Below are positions 49,509 to 60,612 of a stretch of DNA of 64,000 bases, in pieces. The DNA comes from Adineta steineri (Eukaryota; Rotifera; Eurotatoria; Adinetida; Adinetidae). The notes under the pieces were generated by a model. It was not told where the DNA came from, did no database searches, and saw only the letters and a program-made list of their open reading frames with translations. Position 1 is the first letter of the stretch, and each line of letters begins with the position of its first letter. The position numbers were made by a program, and so were the translations under genes. The stretch is taken from assembly GCA_905250115.1 (NCBI GenBank), contig CAJNOI010000061.1, positions 434,001 to 498,000 on the forward strand, in the 5' to 3' direction.

Positions 49509-51404
49509 TTGAAAGAAATGCTTCGCTTTACAAACGTTGATCATAAACCGATACGACTTTCACCTGTTTATGGTTATCGCACTCATCCATTACTTCCACT
49601 TCGACAAGCTCTTGAGCCTATTCTACCACACATAAATCAACTAGATGGATTCATTCAAATTGCAAAATCTGAATGTCACTTTCCTTCAGAACATGGTCTA
49701 ACTCGTGAAGAATCAGCAGCTATTTATATATATACAATGGATTGGGGCGAACAAAGCCTTTATCGAGTACTTAATGGACTACTTAGAATCAAAGACCGAA
49801 CTGTACTAGTACCATGGCATGGTTATCTAAAATTATTTGACACTGCATTGAGAAAACTACCAAGCCAACATATAAATTTATGGCGTGGAGTGAATGTGGA
49901 TATCAGTAAAAACTTCAAAGAAGGTGAAGAACTAACTTGGTGGAATATCACTTCAAGCTCAAGTTTAGTAAAAGTAGTGAAACAATTTCTTGGCCAATCT
50001 TCTACATTATTTCTCATTGAAGCTAAGAATGGAAAACTCATATCAGCATATAGTAATTTTCCTGAAGAAAACGAAGTGATTCTAGGTTTGGGTACTCGAG
50101 TTCGTGTTGTGAGTGATGCACTCGATTCTTCATCATTAAATGTTGTGCATTTGATGGAATTGTTGGGCGAAAATGATGAGAAACTTCCATCGACGCTACC
50201 AACTATGAATATTGATACATCTACCAACACCCAAACCGGTAAAGTAGCTTTTATATGAAATATCCGATTGTGTATCATTGTTTCTTTCAATCTTATACAG
50301 AAGTATCAATGGATGTTGAAGATTCAACATTCAAAGTTCATACCTATGAAGATGGTAGCAAATACGACACACTGATTCAAATATAACATGTCAGAAAGTG
50401 TCGCTATTTATTGTTAAAAAATTCGACGTAAATTGTTAGCAGTATAAAAGAATAATGACTAAGGACAATGGGTGAAGCAGAAAAAACATGGAAAAGGGAC
50501 ATATTACTATACCGATGGGAGAAAGTATACGGGTGATTGGGTCGATGACAAGAGGGTAGGTGAAGGGACTCAGACATGGTCTAATGGTGATAGATACGAG
50601 GCGAGGTATTCATAAATGTCATCTCATCATCGATGGTGGTACTTAATCAACTGGCTAATATAGTTTATGTGATCAGTGAATAAGTCTTGGGCCAATTTAA
50701 GGATGATAAGATAAATGGAGAAGGCACGAGATACTACGCCGATGGGAATAAGTATACGGGTAATTGGGTCGATGAGAAGAAGACTGGCCAAGGAATTTTC
50801 ACATGGCCTAATGGTGATCGATACGAGAAGAGATATTTCTAAATGTCATTTCATCATCGATGGTGGTACTTAATCAACTGGCTAGCATAGTTCATGTGAT
50901 CAGTGAATAAGTCTTGGGAGAATTTAAAGATGACAAGATAAATGGAGAAGGCACCAAATTCTTGGCTAGTGGGAATAAGTATACGGGTGATTGGGTCGAT
51001 GACAAGAAGACTGGTCAAGGAATTTACACATGGCATAATGGTGATCGATACGAGAAGAGATATTCATGAGTGACATCTTATCATCGATGGTAGTACAAAA
51101 TGAATACAATAGCATAAATCATGTGATGAATGAATAAATCTTGGGCCAATGGAAGGATGACAAGAAGACAGGTCAAGGAATTCTTACATGGTCTGATGGT
51201 GATCGATACGAGAAGAGACATTCATAAATTTCTTCTCACCATCTATTGTAGTAGTCAATGAACTAAGTAACGTAATTCCATGTGATGAGTGAATAGCTCT
51301 TGGGACAATGGAAGGATGACAAAATGAATGGAAGAGGTAAAATGCGTTATGCTAATGGTAAAGTAAAAGATGGAATGTGGTCCAATCATGTTTATATTCG
51401 ATAA
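49509..51404 (+). CDS. ART-type mono(ADP-ribosyl)transferase, with MORN-repeat extension
   Basis: Exon 1 (49509-50238) and exon 2 (from 50301) are joined by a normal GT-AG intron. The first 240 residues form an R-S-E class ADP-ribosyltransferase: Arg126 in NLWRGVN, the Ser at about 149 in ITSSSS, and the ExE pair Glu187-Asn-Glu189 in FPEENEVILG. Such enzymes transfer ADP-ribose from NAD+, usually to arginine. No signal peptide is visible. Read conventionally, exon 2 meets a stop at 50384-50386, giving 271 residues. Beyond it lie five MORN-coding segments (50463-50600, 50690-50827, 50917-51054, 51144-51212, 51303-51404). Each is fully open and a whole number of codons. Omitting the five spacers gives about 460 residues ending at TAA 51402-51404. 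Whether the MORN part is expressed is unproven: the spacers lack GT-AG borders. Close similarity of segments 2 and 3 shows tandem duplication. Confidence 0.75.
50369..50462 (+). other. Intron-like spacer A (94 bases) before MORN segment 1
   Basis: The spacer separates ...GSKY(D/E) from GQWVKQKKHGKG, which together form a normal MORN repeat. It begins ACACTGATTC (or CACACTG if shifted one base) and ends AATGACTAA. It contains in-frame stops and has no GT-AG borders that keep the frame. ATTC near the start can pair with GAAT near the end. Confidence 0.5.
50601..50689 (+). other. Intron-like spacer B (89 bases)
   Basis: It lies exactly between GDRYE and GQFKDDK. It begins GCGAGGTATTC and ends GTGAATAAGTCTTG. 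Its only GT donor near the border (GTATTC) leads to a stop with every nearby AG. It is about 90% identical to spacer C. Confidence 0.55.
50828..50916 (+). other. Intron-like spacer C (89 bases)
   Basis: It lies exactly between GDRYE and GEFKDDK. It begins AAGAGATATT and ends GTGAATAAGTCTTG; the ends are partly complementary. Removing it restores a continuous MORN reading frame. Confidence 0.55.
51055..51143 (+). other. Intron-like spacer D (89 bases)
   Basis: It lies exactly between GDRYE and GQWKDDK. It begins AAGAGATATTCAT and ends ATGAATAAATCTTG; 11 of 13 terminal positions pair. No AG is available at the right end for canonical splicing. Its interior is clearly diverged from B and C. Confidence 0.55.
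51213..51302 (+). other. Intron-like spacer E (90 bases)
   Basis: It lies exactly between GDRYE and GQWKDDK. It begins AAGAGACATTCA and ends TGAATAGCTCTTG. AAGAG pairs with CTCTT and ATTCA with TGAAT. A canonical acceptor at TAG would put the next segment out of frame. Confidence 0.55.
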
Positions 51405-54081
51405 CACGTAGTTATTCCTGTATTACATATAATACGTACGTTCACCTTGGTATCTTGTTTTTTTTTCAAACAAAATAAAATTTAACACTATGAAAGAGTA
51501 CAATGAAAGAGTGCTTAAGAAACTCAATAGTTAGTTAACTTGTGCAAATTATTATGAGCTGTGTATTTTTTACTGAATAAAAAATGAAAGGTGAGCATGG
51601 AAGATCTTTACGAGTTATATAGGTTCGAATCAGTTTTTAGAATTGCTGATATGGTTTCTTGAACATCTGACAGTCTTATTTGATGAAATGAATATTGCTC
51701 AAACTATGAATAACATTTGAGTAACACTGGGTAGCTTTAGCTAATGCGTACAATAGTCGAGAGTTCTGTAGAATTTACTGAAGGTGTGGTATTTTAGAAT
51801 GGTTGTATAAACTAACACATATATCTGACGATGAAGCGGAATGCGATAAATGAAGTTTTAAGAAAAATAGACACAAAAATCATTTCATATGTAGCTAATT
51901 ATGTATGACATTTGAAAATAGAAATAGTTTTGCATTGGATTGAAATCTATTCGATGAGTTATGTGAAGTCCATGATTTTTTCTAGTAAAACAAGAATGAT
52001 CAGATGAAAAGAGAGATGTTTCACTACATCTTCTAACAAAATTATGCTATGTCATAGTTATAAAATAATGTAGGCAACGTCAAAATCGCAATAACAGTTT
52101 AATTAATTGATTGATAGATATACCAGTTTATTGTTGGATTAAACTTGTTGACCTTATTGTAATATGCATTGGATTAATTAATTTTGTTCGAAAGATTTTG
52201 AAACTTCTTTTATAGTTCGATACCTGTCAATGATGTGAAATGAAGCCCTTGTAACAAGCACAAACATGACTTAATTATTATATTTTCTTGGACAAATTCA
52301 ATGACCATCAGAAAAGCTCAATAAAAATCGATACTTGAATAAATGAAACTTCTTTTTTGATAGTTTTCTGAGAGCAAACAACTTGACGAAAAGAAATGAA
52401 TACATAGCATTTGATGTTCAAAGTCAGTTAAACATGTATTTTAACTATAAATGAAAAGAATCTTGAACATAAGATATTGTGTTGAAACAATAACTAACAA
52501 TATAAATAAATCATAGAATAGGTTAGTTAGCGATATAAAACCAATATATTATTTATGTTTGTTTTCGCTTCAGAATGAATCAGTTTTTTACTGTATTTAA
52601 TAGTTTTACCATTGCACAATATTAAAATGCGTCTACTTATGTGAGAATTTAATTTCAAAAACATGTCGTTATAATTATCATTCGAATAATATCGTAGTCA
52701 TTCATTCTATTCATATCATAATAAACCCTCTGGATCCGTATCAACCAACATTTCCATTTCATAATTAATTCGATCTTTTGATGACATTTCTTATAAAGTC
52801 AATTGAACTAATTTTTTCTAAATATAAATGAATGATTGCTATATATGATAAGTATTGATTTAAAAAATAAATACAGATTAACCCTTAAAAGCCGAAGGAG
52901 TTTTTTTCAACATGAGAAGAATACATACATCCACACCCACACCCACCTATGATAAAAATAACTGTTTACATATTTTCCCTTTAGATGGAGATTGTCAACT
53001 AATAAATTGGTTTCGTAATCAATTCTTAGAAGAAATTTCAGGTACTGATATAGATCCAAATATTAATGAATTATATATTTTAACAAGAACAAAAAGTACT
53101 ACTGATAAAGAGAAAAAACGATTATTCATGGTATCAATGAATCTTATTAGTAAAAAACATGTTTTTCCGGTAGTGTTTTCTAGATGAGTAATAGCCCATT
53201 ACAATCATGACAAAAGCAATTATATAATATTGCTTTTCAAATAGATTATATGTGTCAAAAATAAAAAATGCATTTTACAATAATTATTTCTTTGTCTTCA
53301 AGCTTCACGAATGTTTATTTATTTGTCATAGTGAATTTATAAATGTTTTGTGCATTTAAGAGTTGATTACGCGACCTGTTGTTTACAGTATTCCAAAAGC
53401 ATTTTTTTCTTACTCTGTAAATTGAGCAAGATGTTTAGCAAATTCTATATCGTCTTTAAATTTAATAAGTATTGAATATTATAAATCGTACGTTCTTTTT
53501 ATATAAATACATTTATTTATAGGAATTTAAAGGCTTCATATAATTACTATTCACATTTATAGAAAAAAAAGTGTTTGTCTTCTTTTATGCCGTTGTTAAA
53601 GCAACATAAGCATATTTACATTAAACGACTGCCTTCTTTTTTTTTTTGGTAGTTCAAATTACTTTTCTTATCTTCAGGAAGAATCAAATAGCATACATTA
53701 TTCATCATTAAAAATCTGCGAGAATATTTAAACCATCGCAAATTGACATTACACATACTTTTTTCTTTCTCTCTCAGTTCTTCTGCAGTTTATACACACC
53801 CTTAGCGTCTAATTTGCTCAAATATTCTTAGCAACTCATAACAACTTTCTTCTTCTTCTTTTTCTGCCAAAAAATCAACATTCATCCAAACAACACAAAA
53901 AGAAAAAGAAAGGAGTGAAGAGAGGAGAAGAAAAAAAAACTCTTCTGATTTATGATAGTTAAAAGGAAAAAGAGATTAAAAACACGTGTATGTCGAGAAT
54001 TTGTAACATATAATCTTTCTCTTTTCAGATATAATTCTTGAATTTTATACCAAAAAAAACCGAACATTGTTCTAAGAAAAA
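51405..54081. other. Intergenic region between the ADP-ribosyltransferase and EF-hand genes
   Basis: About 2.7 kb of AT-rich DNA. It contains one small open frame (52912-53187, listed separately) that starts in a C-rich telomere-like motif, and poly-T/poly-A runs near 53.6-53.9 kb. No other exon-like block, RNA gene or element was recognised. Confidence 0.45.
52912..53187 (+). CDS. Small hypothetical protein (91 codons), doubtful
   Basis: An ATG-started frame of 91 codons follows a T-run and CAAC. Its beginning (HTSTPTPTYD) is encoded by a short (CCCACA)n-like stretch. The remainder is a mixed, protein-like composition (LINWFRNQFLEEISGTDIDP) that I do not recognise. It may be a real small protein, a terminal exon of a decayed gene, or chance. 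There is no supporting context. Confidence 0.3.
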   Translation: MRRIHTSTPTPTYDKNNCLHIFPLDGDCQLINWFRNQFLEEISGTDIDPNINELYILTRTKSTTDKEKKRLFMVSMNLISKKHVFPVVFSR

Positions 54082-55106
54082 ATGGTAAGATAATTATAGT
54101 AATTAATTATGTATCATAGATTTGTTTTATTAGCCAAAAGAAAAAGGAAAAGCCCCTAAAAAACCGGCTAAAACGGATAAACAAAAAAAAGCTGAAGCTG
54201 AAATGATGAGAAAAGTTGTAGGTCAATATGTAAGTGAACAATTATTATTTAATGAAACATAAAATTTATTTATAATAGAATGGTGTATTATCCAAAGAAG
54301 ATATCATAGGTAATATTACCAGATATTATGCATACTTCATTTAAAATATAATTAGAATTTTATCGTAGCTATTTAGTAACGATAAGAGCTTTTATTCTAT
54401 TTGGGTCTATAGAAATTGAGTACTTATGAATAACAAAAGTATCAGACATTTTTCTCGATGAATGTTTTTAAAAAGGAAATAAATTGAAAATGTCAACAAT
54501 GAAACATTCTCTTACTTATATCATTAAATAAAATAATTATTTAGGAATGAAAGAAATATTCGATACATATGATGGAGATAATCAAGGATTTATTAAAGCA
54601 AGTAATCTTGGACTTATTCTTCGTACATTGGGTTTTAATCCACGTGACAGTGATCTTCAACGTGTAGGAAAAGAATATGATCCAGAGAGTAAAAACTAAT
54701 TTTTTCATTTTTCCATATATATGATATTTATGAATTTATCTAGGAACGGATAGATTAAAATTTCCTGAATTTGTTGCATCTATATTAAGTATTCCAACAA
54801 CAATAACTGACAAAGAAATCATACCAGCATTTCAAGTATTTGATTTAGAGAAACGTGGTGTTTTAGAAGCTGATGAAATATTAAAATGTTTAACAAATGT
54901 TGGAGAAATGTTAGATGAAGCTGAAGCAAAAGCATTCAAAGATAATCTTAAACCTGATGATCTTGGTTTATTTAATTATACTGGTAGGAAATTTAATTTT
55001 AATTTTTTGATTATTATAATTTTATTTTGTAGATTTTGTTCTGAAATTTACTGAACCAAAAAAGAAAAAGAAGAAAGGAAAAAAGAAGGGAAAGAAGAAA
55101 AAATAA
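54082..55106 (+). CDS. EF-hand protein, calmodulin-like (possibly DRC8/EFCAB2-like)
   Basis: Six exons join in phase: 54082-54084 (the ATG alone), 54134-54229, 54279-54309, 54545-54688, 54744-54983 and 55033-55106. They give about 195 residues. A Lys-rich N-terminus (PKEKGKAPKKPAKTDKQKK) and a Lys-rich C-terminus flank a four-helix-pair domain of the calmodulin superfamily. One loop is canonical-looking (DTYDGDNQGFIKASNL), followed by LRTLGFNP as in calmodulin-like proteins; a second (DLEKRGVLEADEI) is degenerate. The layout resembles DRC8/EFCAB2, a ciliary dynein regulatory subunit, but the match is only moderate, so I give no symbol. The gene is convergent with the dynactin gene, with 115 bases between stops. 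Confidence 0.8.
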
Positions 55107-55221
55107 ATATTGACATAAAACTTTCGTTAAAAAATTTTCTACAATTTTGCCGTTCAAATAATATATATATTTAATATTAAAAAAGAAAACAAAAAAAAAT
55201 TGTTAATTCATACTAATAGAT

Positions 55222-58200
55222 TCAAACACATCCAATAGCTTCACGCATTATAGTACGATATTGTTCTTGAGTTATATCAAACTCTCCACCAGTATTCACA
55301 CCAGGTAAATGAATTTCTGCTGCTAATTGACGATCTTGTGTAAGAGACTAAAATGAAATAAATAAATAAATAAAAAAATGAATTTTGTCAAAATAGAAAC
55401 CTTAGAAAATTGTGGATTTGAAAATGTTTTCATTGTTGTTTGAATAGTTGAACCAGGAAGAATAGTACTTTGACATTCATTAAGACGAGTATTTAGCTAA
55501 AAATAAATATATTCAATAAAATAAACAAGACGGATTCTTATATACATTAAATGCGGTTTGATCAACTAATTTCATTTTTGAACGCATTAATTCTTGTTTC
55601 ACTGCAACATTTTCTCCAGTTATTTTATAATTAGCAATAGTTGAAAAAAGATCCTAAATAGATTTTTGTTTTCAATAAAATTTTCTATTCATTAAACATA
55701 CATTTAAAAGTAATGTTGAACTTTTATAAATATCAGCTATTTCAGTTGTTTTGGTATCTTTTTGTGGCATTGGAAGTTTAGATAATTCACTTGTTGTACG
55801 TGACATTTTTAATTGCCATAATTCATCTTTTAATAAATGAACTGTATTTCTTAATACTGCGACCTAAAAGATAAATACATATATAAGAAATTATATAAAT
55901 TGCATATATAGATTCATACTTCTTGTTCGTTTACTGTGGATCCGGTCATTCCTTCATTATTATATGACGATGATAATTGTCGTTGTAAACTCATTCCACC
56001 ATCACTTGTAGGACCTGAGTAAAGAAAAAATCATTTATTCGAGATAGACAATAATCGTGAATTTATTACTTAAAAGTCCAGATGTTTTTTGTGTAGCCCC
56101 ACCTTTTTTCTGCATAATATCATCAACAAGTTTCGTTTTCGTTAGTTGTTTCAAACGCTCTTTTAGTGCACTTTTTTCTTGTTCAAGTTGTTCATTATCA
56201 TTTTGTAATACACCCATAGCTTCTTCACATTGTCTATATATGATAAAAATATCCTATATAATTTATTCTTTATTAATAATTGTATATACTTTATTTTTTT
56301 CTGTGCATCAATTCGTGTTTCTTCTAAAACTTGTTGATGTTTATTCGTTTTTTCATCGGATTCTTTTTGTAAATTGTCGATTTTTTTCTCGTTCAATGCT
56401 AAACGTATATTCAATTCACTTAATTCATCATGTTTTGATTTAAGCATTTTTTTCAAATCAATTAATTCTTCATCTTTTAATTCCAATCGACCACGTATTG
56501 AATCTGATTCATTCATTGAAGTTTTTAATTGTTCAGCAATTACATAAATTGGTTGTTTAGGCTAAAAAAACATCAATTAATAAATTCCAAAAAATTGTTT
56601 TTTTTATGTACTTTTTCATTCTGGTCATTCATATTTGAATCAAATGAACCATTTTCAAGTGCATTACTAACATTGATTAATGTTGAAAGAGTTTCATACA
56701 TAGAATTCCTATAGAAAAATAAATCGATTAACAAACTTTCTTCTTATTTCATTTACCATAAACTATCATATGGACCACTATCTTCTTTTTTATAAATTTT
56801 ATCACATGCTTGATATGCAATATTTTCAATATCTTGTGTACTTACACGATCGTTAGGATCTGAAGGATAAAGAAAAATATAATTTTGTTTTATTGAAATA
56901 GAAGTTACCAGAAAGTATAAGAATTTGAGTTGTTAAACCTGAACATATTTCATGAAATGTTTTTGTTAAACGATCTAAATTTCGAATAGTTGATTCAATG
57001 GAAGATATCGTTTTAGTGTCAAGAATTAATGAATGATTTGTATTATCATCCTGTGGTACAAGACGATTGATCTTTATTTGTTTTTTAAAAAAAAGAAATC
57101 AAAGATTAGGATTAATTATTCTAACATATTTAATTACTTTTCCTGCTTGAGCTCGCATTTGTTCATTACTTTCAACGAGACGTTTAACAAGTGCAGCAAA
57201 TGGACTTTGATCACTACCAGCCTGAAACAGAAGAAAGAGATTATTCATGATCGATGATACTTTAAAATAGATTTCATATAAGCATTAAACAGGCGAAGGT
57301 TTAAGTCTTTTGTAAATCTTCCCAATAGAAATAGTCTTGATTTGTAATTCTAATGAACATCTGAATGATAAATTAAGAAAAAGCAAGACTTAACATATTT
57401 TTTAAAACTGTTATTACATAAGCTATTTATAAAACGTGCATAAAAAACTTAATTTTCTTTTCAAAATATTGTGAAAAAGCTTTAGGAAAGTACGCATATG
57501 TAAAGCATAGAATTCTGTATGACTTACAAGTCACTCTCTATAAGATTCTCATTTAGTTGAAAACTATCTACTATGTTCAGGATCTCAAATACAAATCAAA
57601 ATATAAGGACTTAATCTGAGATTTCCACAAACTAATGTACAGAAACATCACAATACAACTTTTATACAGAAAATCTCGCTTAAAAAATAAATTTCTCTCA
57701 TGCATTTAGAAATTTTTACCTGTCCATGTTCCTATGTTATATAAAAATTCATATTATTTTTACTATTATTATAAAAATATATTCTTATTTTACCTTTTGT
57801 AAAAGTTGTACACGTTGAATATCAGTTTGAAGTGCATCACTACTTAGCAAAACAACTCGTATTAAATCTCTCAGATAATATATCATCGAAAATTTCTCTT
57901 GATGTAAATGACTCTTATAAATATGCTAAAAAACGAAAAAAATTCATTTAGAAAAAAAAGATTAATTTTTCTGGTAATACGTCATAGAATGTGATTGTTT
58001 TATCCAATGCATTTAATGATATTGAATCATGTAATTGATCTTTTTGTAAGAGATCAATAAGAAAATCAAGTGATTTTTCATGTGATAATAAATCATGATA
58101 AACAGTTGCTAAATGACGAAGTATATCTGGATTACATATTTCTAAAGCTCTAGAAAAGCAAAAATTTTGAAATAATAAATTTTATTAAAATTAAAATTTA

Positions 58201-60512
58201 CTTGATATATTTTCTAAGAATCATTCGAAAAATTGCTAATAGTTGTGATATTTTACAAGTAAAACTCCACTGTTCTGCTCGATGTGATTTAATAACATCA
58301 TCGAAATTTAATTGATCAATTCGTTCCGTTTTTTTTTTGAATTTCATTTATTAATAAATCACTTTTCGAAATTAATCGTTGTATAAGTAAATAAACAAGT
58401 ACACAATCATGATCTGCTCCACGTCTTGTAAATTGTTCCGGAAGAAATAATGTTAAATATTGAACATGTCGTGATAAATTGTGCACATCAATTTTTTTTA
58501 CTTCACCCTCAATGATTTCTCCATAAGTTTTTATTTCAACAATTTTTGTTTTAAAATCACTTGATTGAGCTGAGCTAGCTAATTTAAGTTGTGCGTCATA
58601 TTTTTCGATTTGTTTTTTAATATCTTCTTTTTCAGACTAACAACAAAGTTTTATAAAATCATGAATAGAGAAAAAACCAAGGGGTAAACAACAGAGACTT
58701 CATGCCTGGTGTCTCATGAAAGCTTCTGAATTTCTATCGATGCATTTATTTCACGGGGAGACGAAGGATCGAGGGGTATACAACAGAGACTTCATGCATG
58801 AAGTCTCATGAAGTCTTATGAAGTCTTCCGAAGTCTTTGAAGTGTTATGAAATCTCATGAAGTCTTGTGAAGTCTCATGAAGTGTTTTAGAATTTCTCTG
58901 AATGCATGTATTTCGCGAGGAGATCCAAGGGGTATACAATAGAGACTTCATGCATGGAGTCTCATGAAGTCTCTTGAAGTCTTATGAAATCTTGTGAAGT
59001 CTCTTAAAATCTTTCAAATCTCTTGAAGTCTCTGAAGTTTTCTCAAATCTTCTGAAGTTTATGAAGTCTTTTGAAGTCTATGAAGTCTCTTGAAATCTTG
59101 TGAAGTCCCATGAAGTCTCTTGAAGTCGTTCGACGTTTTTGAAGGCTCCCGAAATCTTTTGAAGTCTATCGAAGTCTTTGAAGTCCTGAAGTCTTGAAGT
59201 CCGCTGTTACCCCCTTGGAAAAAACAAAGCAAACTTACTTGCATATTTTTAAGAGTCTCACGAAATTTTAGTATGGTTCTTTCATGATCACCAATAGTAT
59301 AATGAAGTTGTTCAATTTGACGTTCTTTCTAAAGATTTATAAATTTTTCGAATTTAAAAATAGACGGAAGTTATTTTTCCCAACCTCACGAAGTTGATTT
59401 TGTACTAAATCAATAGTTTCACGAAGATCATGTTCAACTTCTTTAGCATTTTCTTCCATTTCTAAAGAAATTATATATATATATTTAAAAGAAAGAATTT
59501 TCATTCATGTCTTACCTTTATCCATTTCACAAAGTGATTCCTTGGAGAAATAAAATATTCAGTATGAATAGAAACAACTAAAACACTTACAAGATTATCA
59601 ACTGTTTCTTGTAATTCTCGAACTTGATCTTCAAGTGATAGATTTTTCGTTGTTAAAATATCAACCATTTGTTGAGCACCTAAACATGTATCTACTTGTT
59701 CTTTTAAATCCGCAATTGTTGTTTGCATTGTTGTAATATCTGTTTTTGCATTGTCATTTTCTTTTGTCAAAACTTTAACAGTATGTTCTAATGTTTCACA
59801 TTGTTTTTTTAATATTTCATTATCCTTTTGTCTTGATACTGATAAATCTCGTAATCTAAATAATAATTATTTATTCGATTAATTAGATTAAAAGAAACTC
59901 CTTTTACTGAATTAATGCTTGTTCCATTTTAATTGTACGTTCATCATCAATTCTCTTTTGTATACCATTCGCTACATGATTATTACCATTCAATTGTATT
60001 TCACCTTTAATAACATCTAATTCTAATTGAACTTCTTCTAATTTTTCTTTTAGTGTTGTATTTTCTGATGTGACAATTTCAAGCTAGTAAAATTAAAAGA
60101 TTAAAATTCAATTTAATTCAGATTAAAAATACTTTTTCTTCAGCCATTTCAAGATCAAGTGCAAGTGATTCAATACGTATTTCCGTATCTGTCATTTCAT
60201 CACGATAAGCAGCAAATTTATCTCGTGTATCTTTACATTCATTTTCTTGTTGTTGTAATTTATCATTTAATTCTTTAATACGTTCTTGAGCTTCACGTTT
60301 ATATGATTGTAACTAGATAGAAAAATTAAAATTGGATAATATAAAAACAAACAAAATATTTTATTAATAGACTTGATCAAGTTGAATTTTAGTACGTTCA
60401 AATTCTTTCAGTTTTTCAAGATCATCACGACGTTTTTTGACTAATGTTTGAATTTGTTCTTCTTGATCAACTACTTTACTTTGAAGACTAGTGATTATTT
60501 GTGAAGAATCAG
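55222..60512 (-). CDS. DCTN1: Dynactin subunit 1 (p150Glued), 5' part lost at the gap
   Basis: At least 22 exons on the minus strand, from 60373-60512 (cut by the N run) to 55222-55347 (TGA). The spliced product follows p150Glued from the first coiled coil to the C-terminus: FERTKIQLDQ, VDTCLGAQQMVDILTTKNLS, LEDQVRELQETV, LTLFLPEQF...GADHDCVLVYLL and LKSKHDELSELNIRLALNEKK. Dynactin links dynein to cargo; p150 also carries an N-terminal CAP-Gly domain, which must lie beyond the gap and is not seen in 60613-64000. Two oddities are present. A run of ten T at 58329-58338 adds one base and breaks the frame of exon 58202-58636. A 542-bp element sits in the intron 58637-59238. Exons of 25 bases (59516-59540) and 12 bases (57720-57731, perhaps optional) occur. 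Confidence 0.88.
58677..59218. mobile_element. Element with inverted ends filled by a GAAGTCT-type minisatellite
   Basis: The element lies in a DCTN1 intron. The left end CCAAGGGGTAAACAACAG and the reverse complement of the right end (CCAAGGGGGTAACAGCGG) are near-identical inverted repeats, followed on both sides by GACTTC. Both outer flanks are runs of six A, possibly a target duplication. The interior is a degenerate minisatellite of about 10-12 bases (TGAAGTCTC, TTGAAGTCT and variants). It also has two internal direct copies of the left end, at about 58772 and 58924. There is no coding capacity; apparent frames are repeat artefacts. It resembles fold-back or non-autonomous DNA transposons. 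Confidence 0.65.
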
Positions 60513-60612
60513 NNNNNNNNNNNNNNNNNNNNNNNNNNNNNNNNNNNNNNNNNNNNNNNNNNNNNNNNNNNNNNNNNNNNNNNNNNNNNNNNNNNNNNNN
60601 NNNNNNNNNNNN
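60513..60612. other. Assembly gap of 100 N
   Basis: Exactly 100 N, the conventional size for a gap of unknown length. It interrupts a coding exon of DCTN1 on the left. On the right the sequence resumes with GTGGGTGTCGGTGTG, a telomere-like G-rich motif. Confidence 0.99.

Noticed and set aside
50588-51212. Canonical splicing of the MORN spacers from a GTGATCG donor inside each repeat
   Set aside because: It keeps the frame only for some copies; spacer D has no AG at the required place and E gives the wrong frame. It would also delete conserved GDRYE residues.
58751-59244. Frames rich in SKTSEDFKRLH-like repeats
   Set aside because: They are translations of the minisatellite inside an element in a DCTN1 intron, with no start context.
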